A stretch of DNA of 64,000 nt from Acinetobacter vivianii (GCF_014635885.1 NZ_BMDR01000004.1:62001-126000); one strand, 5' to 3'; positions 17,129 through 27,273 are shown, counted from the first letter of the stretch. Notes: generated by a model from the sequence alone, not told the origin. Program-made: numbers and translations.

Positions 17129-17872
17129 TTGTTGCAGTTCAGACGTTTATTCGTGGTATTTGCTTTAATTGTTGTGGCCAACTTGTGTGGTGTATATATC
17201 GCAATGTGGGTGTTTAAGCATTTTAATATTTATATCCCATTGAAGAATCAAGATGTAGCGATTGATTTACAAGAGCCATTGCAGGTGCGGGTAAAAGTAA
17301 AAGATGCGCTCAATGTTGATGTGAATGGACGTGTTGATGCCAAGATTCCAATCAATGAGCAATTAAATGTTCCTTTGACGCAAACCCTGACGCCGCGTGT
17401 GTACTTCGATAGTCAGGTTCCGATCAGTACCACCATTCCTGTCAAAGAAACCATTAAGGTCAATCAAAGCCTCCCGATTGATACTAAGGTACAGGTCAAA
17501 ATTTTAGGCAAGGATGTGACGCTGCCTTTAAAAGGCTCGATTCCTTTGCAACTGGATGTACCGATTGATATTCAGGTGCCATTACAACAAAAAGTACATT
17601 TGAAATTTGATGCACCAGTACGCACGGTCCTCAAGGAAAACTTAAATATTCCGTTGAAAGCACAGCTGAATGCCAATATTCCGATTCAAGGCAATTTAAA
17701 TGTGCCGATTACTTCTGAACTGAATGCTTCTGTCGATGTAAAGAATACCTTACCTGTTAAAATTGCGCAGGGTGAACTCAAGATTCCTTTATCCAGTATG
17801 TATTTGGGGCGGGTAAAAACACAGGCTGTAGATGAACCTGCAACACCAACCGATGTCAAAGTAGGTGAGTGA
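17129..17872 (+). CDS. Membrane-anchored repeat protein, first of a paralogous pair
   Basis: A 247-residue protein of unknown function. Residues 7-30 form one transmembrane helix; the rest should lie in the periplasm. From about residue 35 to 222 it is built from short units each carrying a V/I/L-P-V/I/L step (about 15 of them, such as NVPL, QVPI, TLPL, NIPL, NIPI), suggesting many regular beta strands. The start is TTG at 17129, supported by AAGGG 8 nt upstream. The next gene overlaps it by one base and is a paralogue: both have F-D-x-P-V at residues 160-164 and I/L-P at 174-176. No known domain is recognised. Confidence 0.75.
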   Translation: MLQFRRLFVVFALIVVANLCGVYIAMWVFKHFNIYIPLKNQDVAIDLQEPLQVRVKVKDALNVDVNGRVDAKIPINEQLNVPLTQTLTPRVYFDSQVPISTTIPVKETIKVNQSLPIDTKVQVKILGKDVTLPLKGSIPLQLDVPIDIQVPLQQKVHLKFDAPVRTVLKENLNIPLKAQLNANIPIQGNLNVPITSELNASVDVKNTLPVKIAQGELKIPLSSMYLGRVKTQAVDEPATPTDVKVGE

Positions 17873-18552
17873 TGGATATAACCAAATCACTGAAAAGCCT
17901 GCTGATCAGTTTTGTGATTGTCACAACGCTGGTTGCGATCTTATTTTGGTTCTATCTGAATATTCAGGCCTCATTAATCGTTTCTGCGCAGCAGGCAGAT
18001 ATTCGTTTACCTGAATCATTAGGTACCAAGATTCAGGTCGGAGAGCATCTGCGTGTTAAGTCAGAAGGTCAATTAAATACTGTACTGGATATTGACCGTA
18101 GTTTGGCCTTGCCTTTAAAAGGCAAATATCTGGCTGATTTAAGCTTTGAGGTCGAAACCCCGATTACGGTTGATATTAATTATGAAACCGTACTTAAAAT
18201 CGATGATGTAGTGCCAATTGAGACCAATACCGATCTGATCTATCAAAATAAATTATTGCCGAAATTTCCGTTGAGCCTAAATATTCCAGTGAAACTGGAT
18301 ATCCCATTTCAATTGAAGCGAACCTATACGGTTCCTGTAAAAATCGTATTTGATGGCCCTGTACATTTTGCTTTTGATGAGTCGATTAATCTGCCTGTAA
18401 AACATCAGTTTAAGCCCAGCTTTTATATGAATGATGCAATTAATATGAGTAAAATTTCTTCCTTTGATGCGATCATGTATAACTCGGTGCAGCAAACTAA
18501 AGCCAATCTGGATATGCAAATGGCGTTACCTTTAAAAAATGTAAAACCGTAA
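17872..18552 (+). CDS. Membrane-anchored repeat protein, second of the pair
   Basis: A 226-residue paralogue of the preceding protein: N-terminal transmembrane helix (about residues 8-30), then repeated V/I/L-P-V/I/L strands (ALPL, VVPI, NIPV, DIPF, TVPV, NLPV, ALPL). FDGPV at 160-164 and NLPVK at 173-177 fall at the same residue numbers as FDAPV and NIPLK in the first protein. The start is ATG 17872 in a TGATG stop-start overlap, so translation is coupled; a GTG one codon earlier is possible. It is followed by 195 nt without a terminator hairpin before obgE. Function unknown. Confidence 0.75.
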   Translation: MDITKSLKSLLISFVIVTTLVAILFWFYLNIQASLIVSAQQADIRLPESLGTKIQVGEHLRVKSEGQLNTVLDIDRSLALPLKGKYLADLSFEVETPITVDINYETVLKIDDVVPIETNTDLIYQNKLLPKFPLSLNIPVKLDIPFQLKRTYTVPVKIVFDGPVHFAFDESINLPVKHQFKPSFYMNDAINMSKISSFDAIMYNSVQQTKANLDMQMALPLKNVKP

Positions 18553-18747
18553 TCGATATTTTCCAGTTGATAAAAAATGAGGCGATAAATCTTCTGTCGA
18601 AATTGATGTTTTTCGGCGCTGAATTGTTTAATTTGAATATTCAACCCAGAATAAATTTAAAAAAATCAATTTGCTGATTTTTCTATTCGAGAATTTTCTT
18701 AAAATGTGGCAAAATACCCCGTTTTAAAGAATTCAGAGGATTGGCAC

Positions 18748-19965
18748 ATGCGCTTTGTTGATGAAGCAGTCATTACCGTAGAGGCTGGCGACGGTGGCAA
18801 TGGCGTAGCCAGTTTTCGCCGTGAAAAATTTGTCCCTTTTGGTGGCCCGGATGGCGGTGATGGGGGACGTGGCGGAAGTATTTACATCCAGGCGGATGAT
18901 GATACCAGCACACTTGTAGATTACCGTTATACCCGTCGTTATCGCGCAGAACGCGGTAAAAATGGTTCGGGTGCAAACTGTTCAGGCCGTGGCGGTGAAG
19001 ACGTTATTTTAAAAGTGCCAGTCGGTACAACGATTGTTGATACTGAGTCTGGCGACATTATTGGTGACTTGGTTGCTGATGGTCAACGTGTCAAAGTTGC
19101 CCAAGGCGGTGATGGTGGTTTAGGGAATACTCACTTTAAATCGTCAACCAACCGTTCACCTCGTAAATGTACACACGGTATTAAAGGCGAATATCGTGAA
19201 GTCCGTCTAGAGTTAAAAGTACTCGCAGACGTTGGCTTATTGGGTATGCCGAATGCAGGTAAATCGACATTTATCCGTGCAGTCAGTGCAGCAAAACCAA
19301 AAGTTGCTGATTATCCGTTTACGACGATGGTCCCTAACTTAGGGGTGGTCGATGCCGATCGTCACCGTTCATTTGTGATGGCGGATATTCCAGGATTGAT
19401 CGAAGGCGCAGCAGAAGGTGCAGGTCTAGGGATTCGTTTCCTTAAGCATTTGGCACGTACGCGTATCCTGTTGCATATCGTTGATGTTCAACCGATTGAT
19501 GGTTCAGATCCTGCACATAATGCAAAAGCAATTTTGGGTGAATTGGTTAAATTCTCACCAACTTTAGCAAAACTTCCAGTGGTACTGGTTCTAAACAAAC
19601 TCGACCAGCTTCCAGAAGAATCTAAAGAAGAGTGGTGCCAGCACATTCTTGATGAATTGCAATGGAAAGGGCCTGTATTTAAAACTTCTGGTTTGATGTC
19701 TGAAGGCACCAAAGAGGTTGTGTACTATTTAATGGATCAGATCGAACAACAACGTGAACGCGAAGTTGAAGATCCAGAATATGCAGCAGAAGTTAAAGCA
19801 TTCCGTGAGCAGCTTGAAGCTGAAACACGTGAACAAACCATCGCAGCTAAAGAAGCCTATCGTGCCATGCGTAAAGCTCAGCGTGAAGCTGGTCTGGACG
19901 ATGACGAAGACTTTGATGACGATGAGGATGAAGGCGATGTAGAAAGTATCTACATTCGTGACTAG
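18748..19965 (+). CDS. obgE: GTPase Obg/CgtA
   Basis: An essential ribosome-associated GTPase acting in 50S assembly and stress control, 405 residues. The glycine-rich Obg fold comes first ([15 protein letters not shown]), then the G domain with G1 [10 protein letters not shown]3 [12 protein letters not shown] and G4 NKLD. The C-terminal tail is strongly acidic ([14 protein letters not shown]), as in other Obg proteins. Start ATG 18748 has AGAGGA 7 nt upstream; the GTG at 18706 is not needed. proB follows after 15 nt. Confidence 0.96.
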   Translation: MRFVDEAVITVEAGDGGNGVASFRREKFVPFGGPDGGDGGRGGSIYIQADDDTSTLVDYRYTRRYRAERGKNGSGANCSGRGGEDVILKVPVGTTIVDTESGDIIGDLVADGQRVKVAQGGDGGLGNTHFKSSTNRSPRKCTHGIKGEYREVRLELKVLADVGLLGMPNAGKSTFIRAVSAAKPKVADYPFTTMVPNLGVVDADRHRSFVMADIPGLIEGAAEGAGLGIRFLKHLARTRILLHIVDVQPIDGSDPAHNAKAILGELVKFSPTLAKLPVVLVLNKLDQLPEESKEEWCQHILDELQWKGPVFKTSGLMSEGTKEVVYYLMDQIEQQREREVEDPEYAAEVKAFREQLEAETREQTIAAKEAYRAMRKAQREAGLDDDEDFDDDEDEGDVESIYIRD

Positions 19966-19980
19966 TAAACCGAGGGAAAA

Positions 19981-21114
19981 ATGATAGAAGTGGTCGATGG
20001 GCAACGTCAGCTCAATGCGTGTAAACGAATCGTTGTTAAAATCGGATCATCTTTACTCACTGCAAATGGGCAAGGTCTAGATTTAAATGCAATTTCGCAC
20101 TGGGCGAAACAGATTGCAGATCTACATAATGCCGGACATGAGATTATTCTGGTGTCTTCAGGTGCAGTTGCAGAAGGGATGGTACGCATGAAACTTGCGA
20201 GTCGACCCACAGATCTACCCAGTTTGCAAGCTTGTGCGGCTATTGGCCAAATGGGCCTGATCCATACTTGGTCAAGTGTACTTGATCAGCATGGCATCCA
20301 GACCGCACAGGTTTTACTCACGCATGATGATCTTGCTGATCGTCGTCGTTACCTCAACTCATGTGATGCATTGCAGAACCTGATTGATTGGCATGTGATT
20401 CCGGTGATTAATGAAAATGACACCGTATCTACTGACGAAATCCGTTTTGGTGATAATGACACCTTGGCTGCCATGGTTGCGGGTCAGGTGCATGCAGAGT
20501 TACTTATTATCCTAACAGATCAGCAGGGGATGTTTGATTCTGATCCACGCAGCAATCCAGATGCGAAACTGTTTTCAGCCGTTCGCGCACTTGATGATAG
20601 CCTGTTCGAGATGGCAGGTGGCGGTGGTGTGCTGGGTCGTGGCGGTATGGTGACTAAGGTTCGTGCAGCGCGTCTCGCAGCGAGATCAGGTTGCCCGACA
20701 TTGATTGCCAGTGGTGAAAGTGACAATGTACTAGCACGCTTAATGGCGGGCGAGATGTTGGGCACGTTATTTACCACAGACAATGATCGTGTCACAGCAC
20801 ATCAACAATGGCTTGCAGCGCATTTGCAAACGGCAGGGCGTTTAGTAATTGATGATGGCGCCGTTGAAGCGATTAAACGCAAGCACCGTAGTCTTTTACC
20901 TGTGGGGGTGAAAGCGATTGAAGGACATTTTGATCGTGGTGATGTAGTGGAATGTGTTGATAAAAATGGTGGTCGTATTGCGGTTGGGCGTGTCAATTTT
21001 AGTTCACGTTCAGCAGAAATGATCAAAGGTTTATCATCAGAAAAAGTTTATCAGGTGTTAGGCGAAGCACGTTCGCTTGAAATGATTCATCGAGATCATA
21101 TGGCGATTTATTAA
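19981..21114 (+). CDS. proB: Glutamate 5-kinase
   Basis: Phosphorylates glutamate to gamma-glutamyl phosphate, the first step of proline synthesis. It has 377 residues: an amino acid kinase domain ([36 protein letters not shown]) and a C-terminal PUA domain from about residue 285. It is in an operon with obgE (15 nt gap, GAGGG ribosome site), an arrangement seen in several gammaproteobacteria. Feedback inhibition by proline is expected for the family. Confidence 0.96.
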   Translation: MIEVVDGQRQLNACKRIVVKIGSSLLTANGQGLDLNAISHWAKQIADLHNAGHEIILVSSGAVAEGMVRMKLASRPTDLPSLQACAAIGQMGLIHTWSSVLDQHGIQTAQVLLTHDDLADRRRYLNSCDALQNLIDWHVIPVINENDTVSTDEIRFGDNDTLAAMVAGQVHAELLIILTDQQGMFDSDPRSNPDAKLFSAVRALDDSLFEMAGGGGVLGRGGMVTKVRAARLAARSGCPTLIASGESDNVLARLMAGEMLGTLFTTDNDRVTAHQQWLAAHLQTAGRLVIDDGAVEAIKRKHRSLLPVGVKAIEGHFDRGDVVECVDKNGGRIAVGRVNFSSRSAEMIKGLSSEKVYQVLGEARSLEMIHRDHMAIY

Positions 21115-21126
21115 ATTGTCATCCAT

Positions 21127-21155
21127 AAAAAAGCTCGCTTTAAGCGGGCTTTTTT
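21127..21155. terminator. Terminator between proB and the HAD-IB gene
   Basis: Stem AAGCTCGC / GCGGGCTT (one G-U pair) with A6 and T6. The minus-strand HAD gene ends inside this stem at 21140. Confidence 0.85.
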
Positions 21156-21814
21156 ATATCGATTGATTTTGCATATTTGGAATCCAGAACTGGTAATCCT
21201 TTTTGCTCACCCATCATATAAGGGTAGTCTGCAAGTGAAAGCATCTCTAAATCTTCTTCACTATTGCCATAGGCATAAACTGCATGATAATCATCTAAAT
21301 CATACTTTTCTAAAATACGTACTTTCTTCTGTTCGCAACTACAGTCTTCGGAGCTATATTTTCCTGTTAACAGGCCATCTTTTGTTTCGGTCTGGGTGCA
21401 GATTAAATCAATCTTGAGCACATCACAGATTGGAGCGAGATAAAGGTCAACTGAAGCTGATACTAGTACCACATGATCACCGCGTTGTTGGTGTTGTCGG
21501 AGCTGATTAAGTAAATCAGGATCTAATTTTTTTAATAATTTTTGAGTATATTCCTGTGCTAATTTTTCCACAAAGTCGATCGGCGTGTCTTTAAACATGG
21601 TTTCAAATAGACGTGGTCGCATTGCATGCGCAGGGTAAAGGCGTAAATAGTAGGCCTGAATCCAAGGCAGGATTTTCAGACCTCTTTTAACAATGTGGCG
21701 TTTTGATAGCGCAAAGAAAATAAATCCCGTGAAACTGTCTTTGGGATAAAGTGTTCCATCAAAATCAAATAAGGCAAGATTTACAGTTTTATACGTTTCG
21801 CTCTTTGCATGCAT
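21140..21814 (-). CDS. HAD-IB family phosphatase
   Basis: A 224-residue haloacid dehalogenase-superfamily phosphatase of the PSPase-like IB group: motif I FDFDGTLYPKDS (Asp nucleophile near residue 16), motif II LVSASVDLYL, and a late YGNSEEDLEML (motif III/IV). The substrate is unknown; family members dephosphorylate phosphoserine or glycerol-phosphate-like compounds. Its start overlaps the end of the DUF1615 gene by 34 nt, so the two are translationally coupled. The last codons and stop lie inside the proB terminator stem. Confidence 0.83.
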   Translation of the reverse strand: MHAKSETYKTVNLALFDFDGTLYPKDSFTGFIFFALSKRHIVKRGLKILPWIQAYYLRLYPAHAMRPRLFETMFKDTPIDFVEKLAQEYTQKLLKKLDPDLLNQLRQHQQRGDHVVLVSASVDLYLAPICDVLKIDLICTQTETKDGLLTGKYSSEDCSCEQKKVRILEKYDLDDYHAVYAYGNSEEDLEMLSLADYPYMMGEQKGLPVLDSKYAKSIDIKKPA

Positions 21815-22989
21815 GCTTCATATCGTCCATTTACACGACTTGCGAACCAATTGGTATTGTAATCACGGCTGAGTTTAGGCCCTGAAATAATCACCTCAGG
21901 CATAATTGCATAAATTGGTTCTTTATTGGTTTTAGTTTGATATAGTTTTTGAACCGCTAGGTAAGTCTGTGTATCTTCAAATTTTCTCTCTTTTTCTTTC
22001 TTTAAATCCGCACGAATTTGACGTGGCGTCACCAAAATCCTATTACTGGTAAATGCAGCAATAATTTCTTTTTCTGACTGGCTCAATGCGGATTGTGGAT
22101 TGCCATCTTTATTATAAAGTAATAAATCGCCATCTAAATCAAGATCTTTATCTTGTATCACTTCAAGCATCTTTTGGAAAGCAGCATTACGGCTTGAATA
22201 CATCCCCGAATTATAGTCTGCAAAGCGATAAATTGCTTTGTCATAATCGGTCGAATATTCCATCAGGCGATGAATGCCGTAATATAACCCACCATATTGG
22301 GTATAGAGGTCATCACGCAATTCTGCAATATTGCCACTTTGACGTTTATGCTCTTTGGCATAGTTAATATGTACTTGCATCGAACCCAGCGTGGTGATTG
22401 GATTCATTTTCTCGCCAATATCTTGGCCAATTAATTTAGCAGCACCAGTTAAAGCACTCACATGATAATGCTTTGACATATAGTCAAAGATTTCACGATA
22501 GAGGAGATCCAGCTCGCGTTCAGTTTTTACTTTGCGCATCTGGCTCATGTAATTATTTTCTGGAGATGGCTGATTTTTCAACACATCTTCAAAATAACCT
22601 GCCACCGTGCCGCCAATGGTTTCACCTAACTTGGCTTCGAACTTTTCCTTGAGTCGGGTATTGATTTCCTGAACAGCTTTTTCACCTAAGCCCGGGACAG
22701 CAGGGTCGGCGACAAAGTTAGACTCCTGATCCACGACTGCCACAATGCTACACACATTCTGCTTGGATTTCGGAATACTCAATTGTTGCATGATATCAAA
22801 AATATCTTGCGACCATGACTCACGATCATTTACGCGCGGCGGAAGAACTTTTTTGATCTGTTCTGCCTTCATTTCAGGTTCTTTACTATTTGACCACCAA
22901 GCATTATCGCCACAAGCAGTTAAGCTTATGCTAATTGCCAACAGGCTAAATGTTTTGAGTAGAGGACGAGTCGAAACAGATTTGTTCAT
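21781..22989 (-). CDS. DUF1615 lipoprotein
   Basis: A 402-residue lipoprotein of the DUF1615 family. The signal peptide ends with lipobox LTAC (start MNKSVST at 22989). The stretch VAVVDQESNF and later MQVHINYAKEH resemble the lysozyme-like fold of lytic transglycosylases, with Glu as the possible catalytic acid, so a role in peptidoglycan turnover is plausible but unproven. It overlaps the HAD-IB gene and is divergent from dusB. Confidence 0.8.
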   Translation of the reverse strand: MNKSVSTRPLLKTFSLLAISISLTACGDNAWWSNSKEPEMKAEQIKKVLPPRVNDRESWSQDIFDIMQQLSIPKSKQNVCSIVAVVDQESNFVADPAVPGLGEKAVQEINTRLKEKFEAKLGETIGGTVAGYFEDVLKNQPSPENNYMSQMRKVKTERELDLLYREIFDYMSKHYHVSALTGAAKLIGQDIGEKMNPITTLGSMQVHINYAKEHKRQSGNIAELRDDLYTQYGGLYYGIHRLMEYSTDYDKAIYRFADYNSGMYSSRNAAFQKMLEVIQDKDLDLDGDLLLYNKDGNPQSALSQSEKEIIAAFTSNRILVTPRQIRADLKKEKERKFEDTQTYLAVQKLYQTKTNKEPIYAIMPEVIISGPKLSRDYNTNWFASRVNGRYEACMQRAKRIKL

Positions 22990-23071
22990 AATGAAGACAA
23001 CACCGCACAAAAAGATGAGCCGAACGGGCGAATGAAGTATACTATGTTGGTCAGAAATTGTAAGAAAATAT

Positions 23072-24097
23072 ATGTATATTGGTTCGTATCAACTGTCAAA
23101 TAATTTGATCGTTGCCCCAATGGCCGGCGTCACCGATAGGCCCTTCAGGACGCTATGTAAGTACTTTGGTGCAGGACATGCAGTCAGTGAAATGATGACT
23201 GCAGACAAGACCTTGCGCATGAGCAAGAAGAGTCTTTATCGGGCCAATTTTGATGGTGAGCTTGCACCAATTTCCGCGCAAATCGCAGGTTCTGATCCTG
23301 AACAACTGGCGGAAGCGGCACGTTATCAGGTGGCAAATGGGGCGCAAATTGTTGATATCAATATGGGTTGTCCAGCCAAAAAAGTCTGCAATAAATTGGC
23401 AGGTTCGGCGTTATTACAAGATGAGAATCTCGTTGCCCGTATTCTGGATGCCGTAGTTGCAGCCGTTGATGTGCCTGTAACCTTGAAAACCCGTTTGGGC
23501 TTTTTAAATGGTCATGAAAATATTTTACGTGTGGCGAAACGTGCCGAAGAGTCAGGAATTGCTGCCTTAGCTTTACATGGTCGTACCCGTGAAGATATGT
23601 ATTTAAATACGGCACGTTATGAACTAATCAAGCAGGTGAAAGAGCTGATTGATATTCCATTGATTGCCAATGGTGATATTGATAGTCCTGAAAAAGCCAA
23701 ATATGTGCTGGATTACACGGGTGCAGATGCCATTATGATCGGGCGTGCTGCTCAAGGCCAACCATGGATCTTTCGGGAAATTGCTCACTATTTGAAAACG
23801 GGTGAACATCTCGCCGCGCCAGATATTGCAGAAGTTAAGGCAGTTTTATTGGGACATCTGGCAGAACTGTATGAGTTCTACGGTGAGTATTCTGGCTGTC
23901 GCATCGCGCGTAAGCATATTGCTTGGTACACCAAAGGATTACGTTCAAGTAATGAATTTCGTCAGAATATGTACAAAGTGGAAAATACCGCGGATCAGAC
24001 AAAAGTCGTTGAGAGTTACTTTGATCAATTACTGGATCAAGGGCAGCGGATGAGTGATGTGCAGGCTGAGCAAGTCAATTTGCTGGATATCAAATAA
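23072..24097 (+). CDS. dusB: tRNA-dihydrouridine synthase B
   Basis: An FMN enzyme that reduces uridine to dihydrouridine in the tRNA D-loop, 341 residues. It starts with the TIM-barrel motif VAPMAGVTDRPFR; the catalytic Cys is in NMGCPAKKVCNK, with the DusB-type LKTRLGF, LHGRTRE, and NGDI / IGRAAQGQPW phosphate-binding loops. In many gammaproteobacteria dusB is followed by fis; here a terminator and convergent oxyR follow, so that pairing is absent. Confidence 0.94.
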   Translation: MYIGSYQLSNNLIVAPMAGVTDRPFRTLCKYFGAGHAVSEMMTADKTLRMSKKSLYRANFDGELAPISAQIAGSDPEQLAEAARYQVANGAQIVDINMGCPAKKVCNKLAGSALLQDENLVARILDAVVAAVDVPVTLKTRLGFLNGHENILRVAKRAEESGIAALALHGRTREDMYLNTARYELIKQVKELIDIPLIANGDIDSPEKAKYVLDYTGADAIMIGRAAQGQPWIFREIAHYLKTGEHLAAPDIAEVKAVLLGHLAELYEFYGEYSGCRIARKHIAWYTKGLRSSNEFRQNMYKVENTADQTKVVESYFDQLLDQGQRMSDVQAEQVNLLDIK

Positions 24098-24114
24098 TTA
24101 GTCTTGTTTGATGT

Positions 24115-24145
24115 AAAAAAGCCTGTAATTAATTACAGGCTTTTT
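24115..24145. terminator. Bidirectional terminator between dusB and oxyR
   Basis: Stem AAGCCTGTAAT / ATTACAGGCTT with A6 and T5 flanks, between convergent genes. Confidence 0.9.
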
Positions 24146-24151
24146 ATTTGA

Positions 24152-25057
24152 TTATTCTAAGTGAGCAGTGATTTTTTGCAGAATTTGCAGAATCACATCA
24201 AATTCACTTTGTAATGGCGTACTTTTGCGTGTGACTAAGGCCAGAGTGCGGCTTGGGGCAGCTTCAATCGATTTCACGTCAATATCTTCATTAAAGTGAA
24301 TCATGCTGTTCTTCAAGGCAATCTCTGGTAACAGGGTAAAGCCAAGATCAGACGAGACCATTTCCACCAGTGTTGGCAATGAGCTCGCTTTTAAACGATG
24401 ATCATTTTTACGCTCACCTACAGGGCAGGCACTTAAAGCATGATCACGTAAACAGTGTCCTTCTTCAAGCAACATCAAACGTGATAAATCGAGGTCATCG
24501 AGAGAGTTTGCATTCGCCGCATTGGTATCTTTTTTGTTGTACACCAAGAACAAATGTTCTTTCGCAATTTCGGCAACTTTAAGGCTGCGTGTGTCGAAAG
24601 GAAGAGCCAGTACAATCATGTCCAGATTGCCGTGCTCCAGCTTTTCTACAATTTTTTCACTTTGAGCTTCATGTAGATGCAACTGGATTTTTGGCAATTG
24701 TTGATGCACTTCTTCCAGCAACTGCGTCAGGATAAATGGCGCAATGGTTGGAATAATACCAAGATGCAAATCACCTGTGAGTGGTTCGCTCATTTCACGG
24801 CTTAAGCGCATCAAATCCTGAGCATCGGCAAGTAGTACGCGGGCACGTGCCACAACCTGTTCACCCAAAGGTGTTAAACGGACGTTTTGACGATCACGCT
24901 CAACTAAGACGCCACCTAATAAGCGCTCTAATTCCATGATGCCGCCAGACAGAGTCGACTGGGTGACAAAGGAACGACGCGCTGCTTCAGTAAAATGTAA
25001 AGTTTCTGACAACGTAACTAAATATGATAGCTGTCTTAATGAGGGTAATGCAGCCAT
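24152..25057 (-). CDS. oxyR: Hydrogen peroxide regulator OxyR
   Basis: A LysR-family activator of peroxide defence, 301 residues. N-terminal winged helix (LRQLSYLVTLSE, FTEAARR). The two redox Cys are visible in LLEEGHCLRDHALSAC, equivalent to Cys199 and Cys208 of E. coli OxyR, so the disulfide switch should work. It is the last gene of the rubA-rubB-estB-oxyR set, 6 nt after the esterase gene. In ADP1 this operon is reported as such (Geissdorfer and co-workers). Confidence 0.95.
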   Translation of the reverse strand: MAALPSLRQLSYLVTLSETLHFTEAARRSFVTQSTLSGGIMELERLLGGVLVERDRQNVRLTPLGEQVVARARVLLADAQDLMRLSREMSEPLTGDLHLGIIPTIAPFILTQLLEEVHQQLPKIQLHLHEAQSEKIVEKLEHGNLDMIVLALPFDTRSLKVAEIAKEHLFLVYNKKDTNAANANSLDDLDLSRLMLLEEGHCLRDHALSACPVGERKNDHRLKASSLPTLVEMVSSDLGFTLLPEIALKNSMIHFNEDIDVKSIEAAPSRTLALVTRKSTPLQSEFDVILQILQKITAHLE

Positions 25058-25063
25058 AGAGTC

Positions 25064-26008
25064 CTAGTGTGATGATCTAAAGTGGTGAGCAAACAAACCA
25101 CTAAGTTGTGGAATGAAATGTGCAGGAATATCATGCCCCATTCCTTGGATTAATTCAAACTTAGCACCAGAAATTGCTTTTGCAACAGCTTTCCCGTGAC
25201 TTGGTGGTAACAGTCGGTCTTTTGATCCGTGTACAACCAGTGTCGGCTGAGTCATCGTTTTGTTCAATGGTAACAGAGAACCCGTACATAATATTGCTAA
25301 AAACTGTTGAAGTACACCCGCTGGATAAAAACTACGACGATATAATTTGCGAATGGTTTGAATTGATTCAACCGGATTGACATAACCTGGCGAACCAATA
25401 ATACGGAAAACATTCAGGCTGTGATTGATAATGGTTTCTTCATCATGTGCAGCTGGCTTACCGAGTAGGCTAAAAAGTTGTTTCGGATAAGGTGGTGGTA
25501 GAAGCGGTTGATTATTGCTGGTAAATAATAAGCCAACCTTTTCTACTTTTTCTGGATATTTTGCCGCAACAATTTGTGAAATCATACCGCCCATAGAGGC
25601 ACCCAGAATATAGGTTTTCTCTAGGCCAAGCTGATCAATCAGCATCGCAACATCATCCGCCATATCATAAAGCGTGTAGGGCGCACCTTCATTACCCAGA
25701 CCGAACATAAAGCGGCTCATCAATTTCATGGTATTGAGCCTTTTGCCTTTATTACGGATTTTAGAAGAGAGACCGATGTCACGGTTATCAAAACGGATGA
25801 CTCGGAAGCCTTGATCAATCAGTGCCTTACAGAAAAAATCAGGCCAGAATAACATTTGTGCGCCTAGTCCCATGATCAGTAAAATCGTTGGGTGTTCAGG
25901 ATTACCGCCCATTTCAACATGCAATTCAATGCCATTGCCCAAAGTTACTTTGGTTTCTTGCATAAAGGAAGCGTATGGCGACACATTAAACTGGAGGGCA
26001 CTGTTCAT
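25064..26008 (-). CDS. estB: Alpha/beta-hydrolase esterase
   Basis: A 314-residue esterase, the estB position in the Acinetobacter rub operon. The nucleophile elbow GASMGGM (Ser near residue 130), the acid in VHGSKDRLLPP, and His in QGMGHDIP are seen. It may cleave esters met during hydrocarbon use; its natural substrate is unknown. It starts 83 nt after rubB and ends 6 nt before oxyR. There is no signal peptide, so it should be cytosolic. Confidence 0.88.
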   Translation of the reverse strand: MNSALQFNVSPYASFMQETKVTLGNGIELHVEMGGNPEHPTILLIMGLGAQMLFWPDFFCKALIDQGFRVIRFDNRDIGLSSKIRNKGKRLNTMKLMSRFMFGLGNEGAPYTLYDMADDVAMLIDQLGLEKTYILGASMGGMISQIVAAKYPEKVEKVGLLFTSNNQPLLPPPYPKQLFSLLGKPAAHDEETIINHSLNVFRIIGSPGYVNPVESIQTIRKLYRRSFYPAGVLQQFLAILCTGSLLPLNKTMTQPTLVVHGSKDRLLPPSHGKAVAKAISGAKFELIQGMGHDIPAHFIPQLSGLFAHHFRSSH

Positions 26009-26091
26009 GATATTCGTTCCGAATTGAATTCTTTTTATCGCTTAAGGGCTTGCTGGACATTCTTTTCTCAGCAAACCCTCGTATTTAAAAC

Positions 26092-27273
26092 CTAAACCTG
26101 TGCTGGAATCAAGTCCGGAACCAGTTTGGTCAAGGTTAAACGTTGTTTACCCGCAGTTGCACCTAACAGGACAAATCCTCTTAAGGTACCTTCGCCATCT
26201 GCAGCTTTCGCAAGCATCCCATCTTCAAATTCTTCAGTTTCCCAGTTCACCTCAACATCCAGTGGTGCTGGTAATACGGTTAATGGTGCGGCAGGGGTTT
26301 TCACTGCGACTGGCATGGCAGGGTAGTGAACAGCAGTACTTTGACCACTCAGGGTTTTTGCTAAGGCACGGGCTTGTTGCATGATCGGCATGACGAATGG
26401 AAGCAAAGTACCATTTACTTCAGCACAGTCACCCACGGCATAAATATCAGCCTGATTAGTTTCTAATAGAGTATTGGTAATAATGCCACGACTAGTCTGG
26501 ATGTCTGCTGCTTTAGCTAAAGCAATATTTGGCTGTAAACCAATTGCAGAAAGGACAATATCTGCAACTAAGGTTTGACCATTGGCTAAAGTGACTGCAT
26601 AGTCTTCGCCATCATTAATTTTCGTGACTTTTTCAACGGTCGTTGACAGGGCAAATTTAATGCCTGCCTGTTCTAAATTGGTTCTAAATGCATCTGCCAC
26701 ATGGTTTGGCAATAAACGACCTAAAGGCTGTGGTGCAAGATCAATGACCGTTACTTCATAATCACTGTGCAGTAAATCATTGGCAAATTCACAGCCAATG
26801 AGGCCTGCACCAAGAATCACAACACGTTTGTCTTTACGTTTCGACAGATTTTCACGGAAAGTACGATAGTCAATCAGTGAGTTCACCACGTGAATGTCTT
26901 CGCTACCATCACCCGCAATCGCTAAACGGATTGGATTTGCGCCGACTGCGAGGACCAATTTTGAATAAGGTTGGGTAATGCTTTCGCCATTTTTTTCTAA
27001 AATAATTTCATGTTTTTCGGCATGGATTTCTTTGACCCAAGTTTCTGCTTCGATGCGCATATTCAATTGGGTCGCCATTTTTGTAGCATCGCCTAATGCA
27101 ATCTGTTCGGGTGCTTTTTTACCTGCAAAGGCATTTGATAATGTTGGTTTTGCATAATTTACCGCATCGTCCGCACAGATCATGACCAGCTCTTGTTCTG
27201 GGCTTAATTTGCGAAATTCTCGTGCAACGGTATATCCAGCCATACCTGATCCGATGATGACGATAGGGTGCAT
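26092..27273 (-). CDS. rubB: Rubredoxin-NAD(P)+ reductase
   Basis: An FAD flavoprotein of 393 residues that passes electrons from NAD(P)H to rubredoxin for alkane hydroxylase. The FAD-binding GSGMAGYTVAREF is near the N-terminus, a second NAD-binding GAGLIGCEFANDL is near residue 150, and an YAVGDCAEVNG motif follows. Start ATG 27273 with GGAG 8 nt upstream; upstream in-frame codons add a poor extension. rubA lies 83 nt upstream. Confidence 0.94.
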   Translation of the reverse strand: MHPIVIIGSGMAGYTVAREFRKLSPEQELVMICADDAVNYAKPTLSNAFAGKKAPEQIALGDATKMATQLNMRIEAETWVKEIHAEKHEIILEKNGESITQPYSKLVLAVGANPIRLAIAGDGSEDIHVVNSLIDYRTFRENLSKRKDKRVVILGAGLIGCEFANDLLHSDYEVTVIDLAPQPLGRLLPNHVADAFRTNLEQAGIKFALSTTVEKVTKINDGEDYAVTLANGQTLVADIVLSAIGLQPNIALAKAADIQTSRGIITNTLLETNQADIYAVGDCAEVNGTLLPFVMPIMQQARALAKTLSGQSTAVHYPAMPVAVKTPAAPLTVLPAPLDVEVNWETEEFEDGMLAKAADGEGTLRGFVLLGATAGKQRLTLTKLVPDLIPAQV

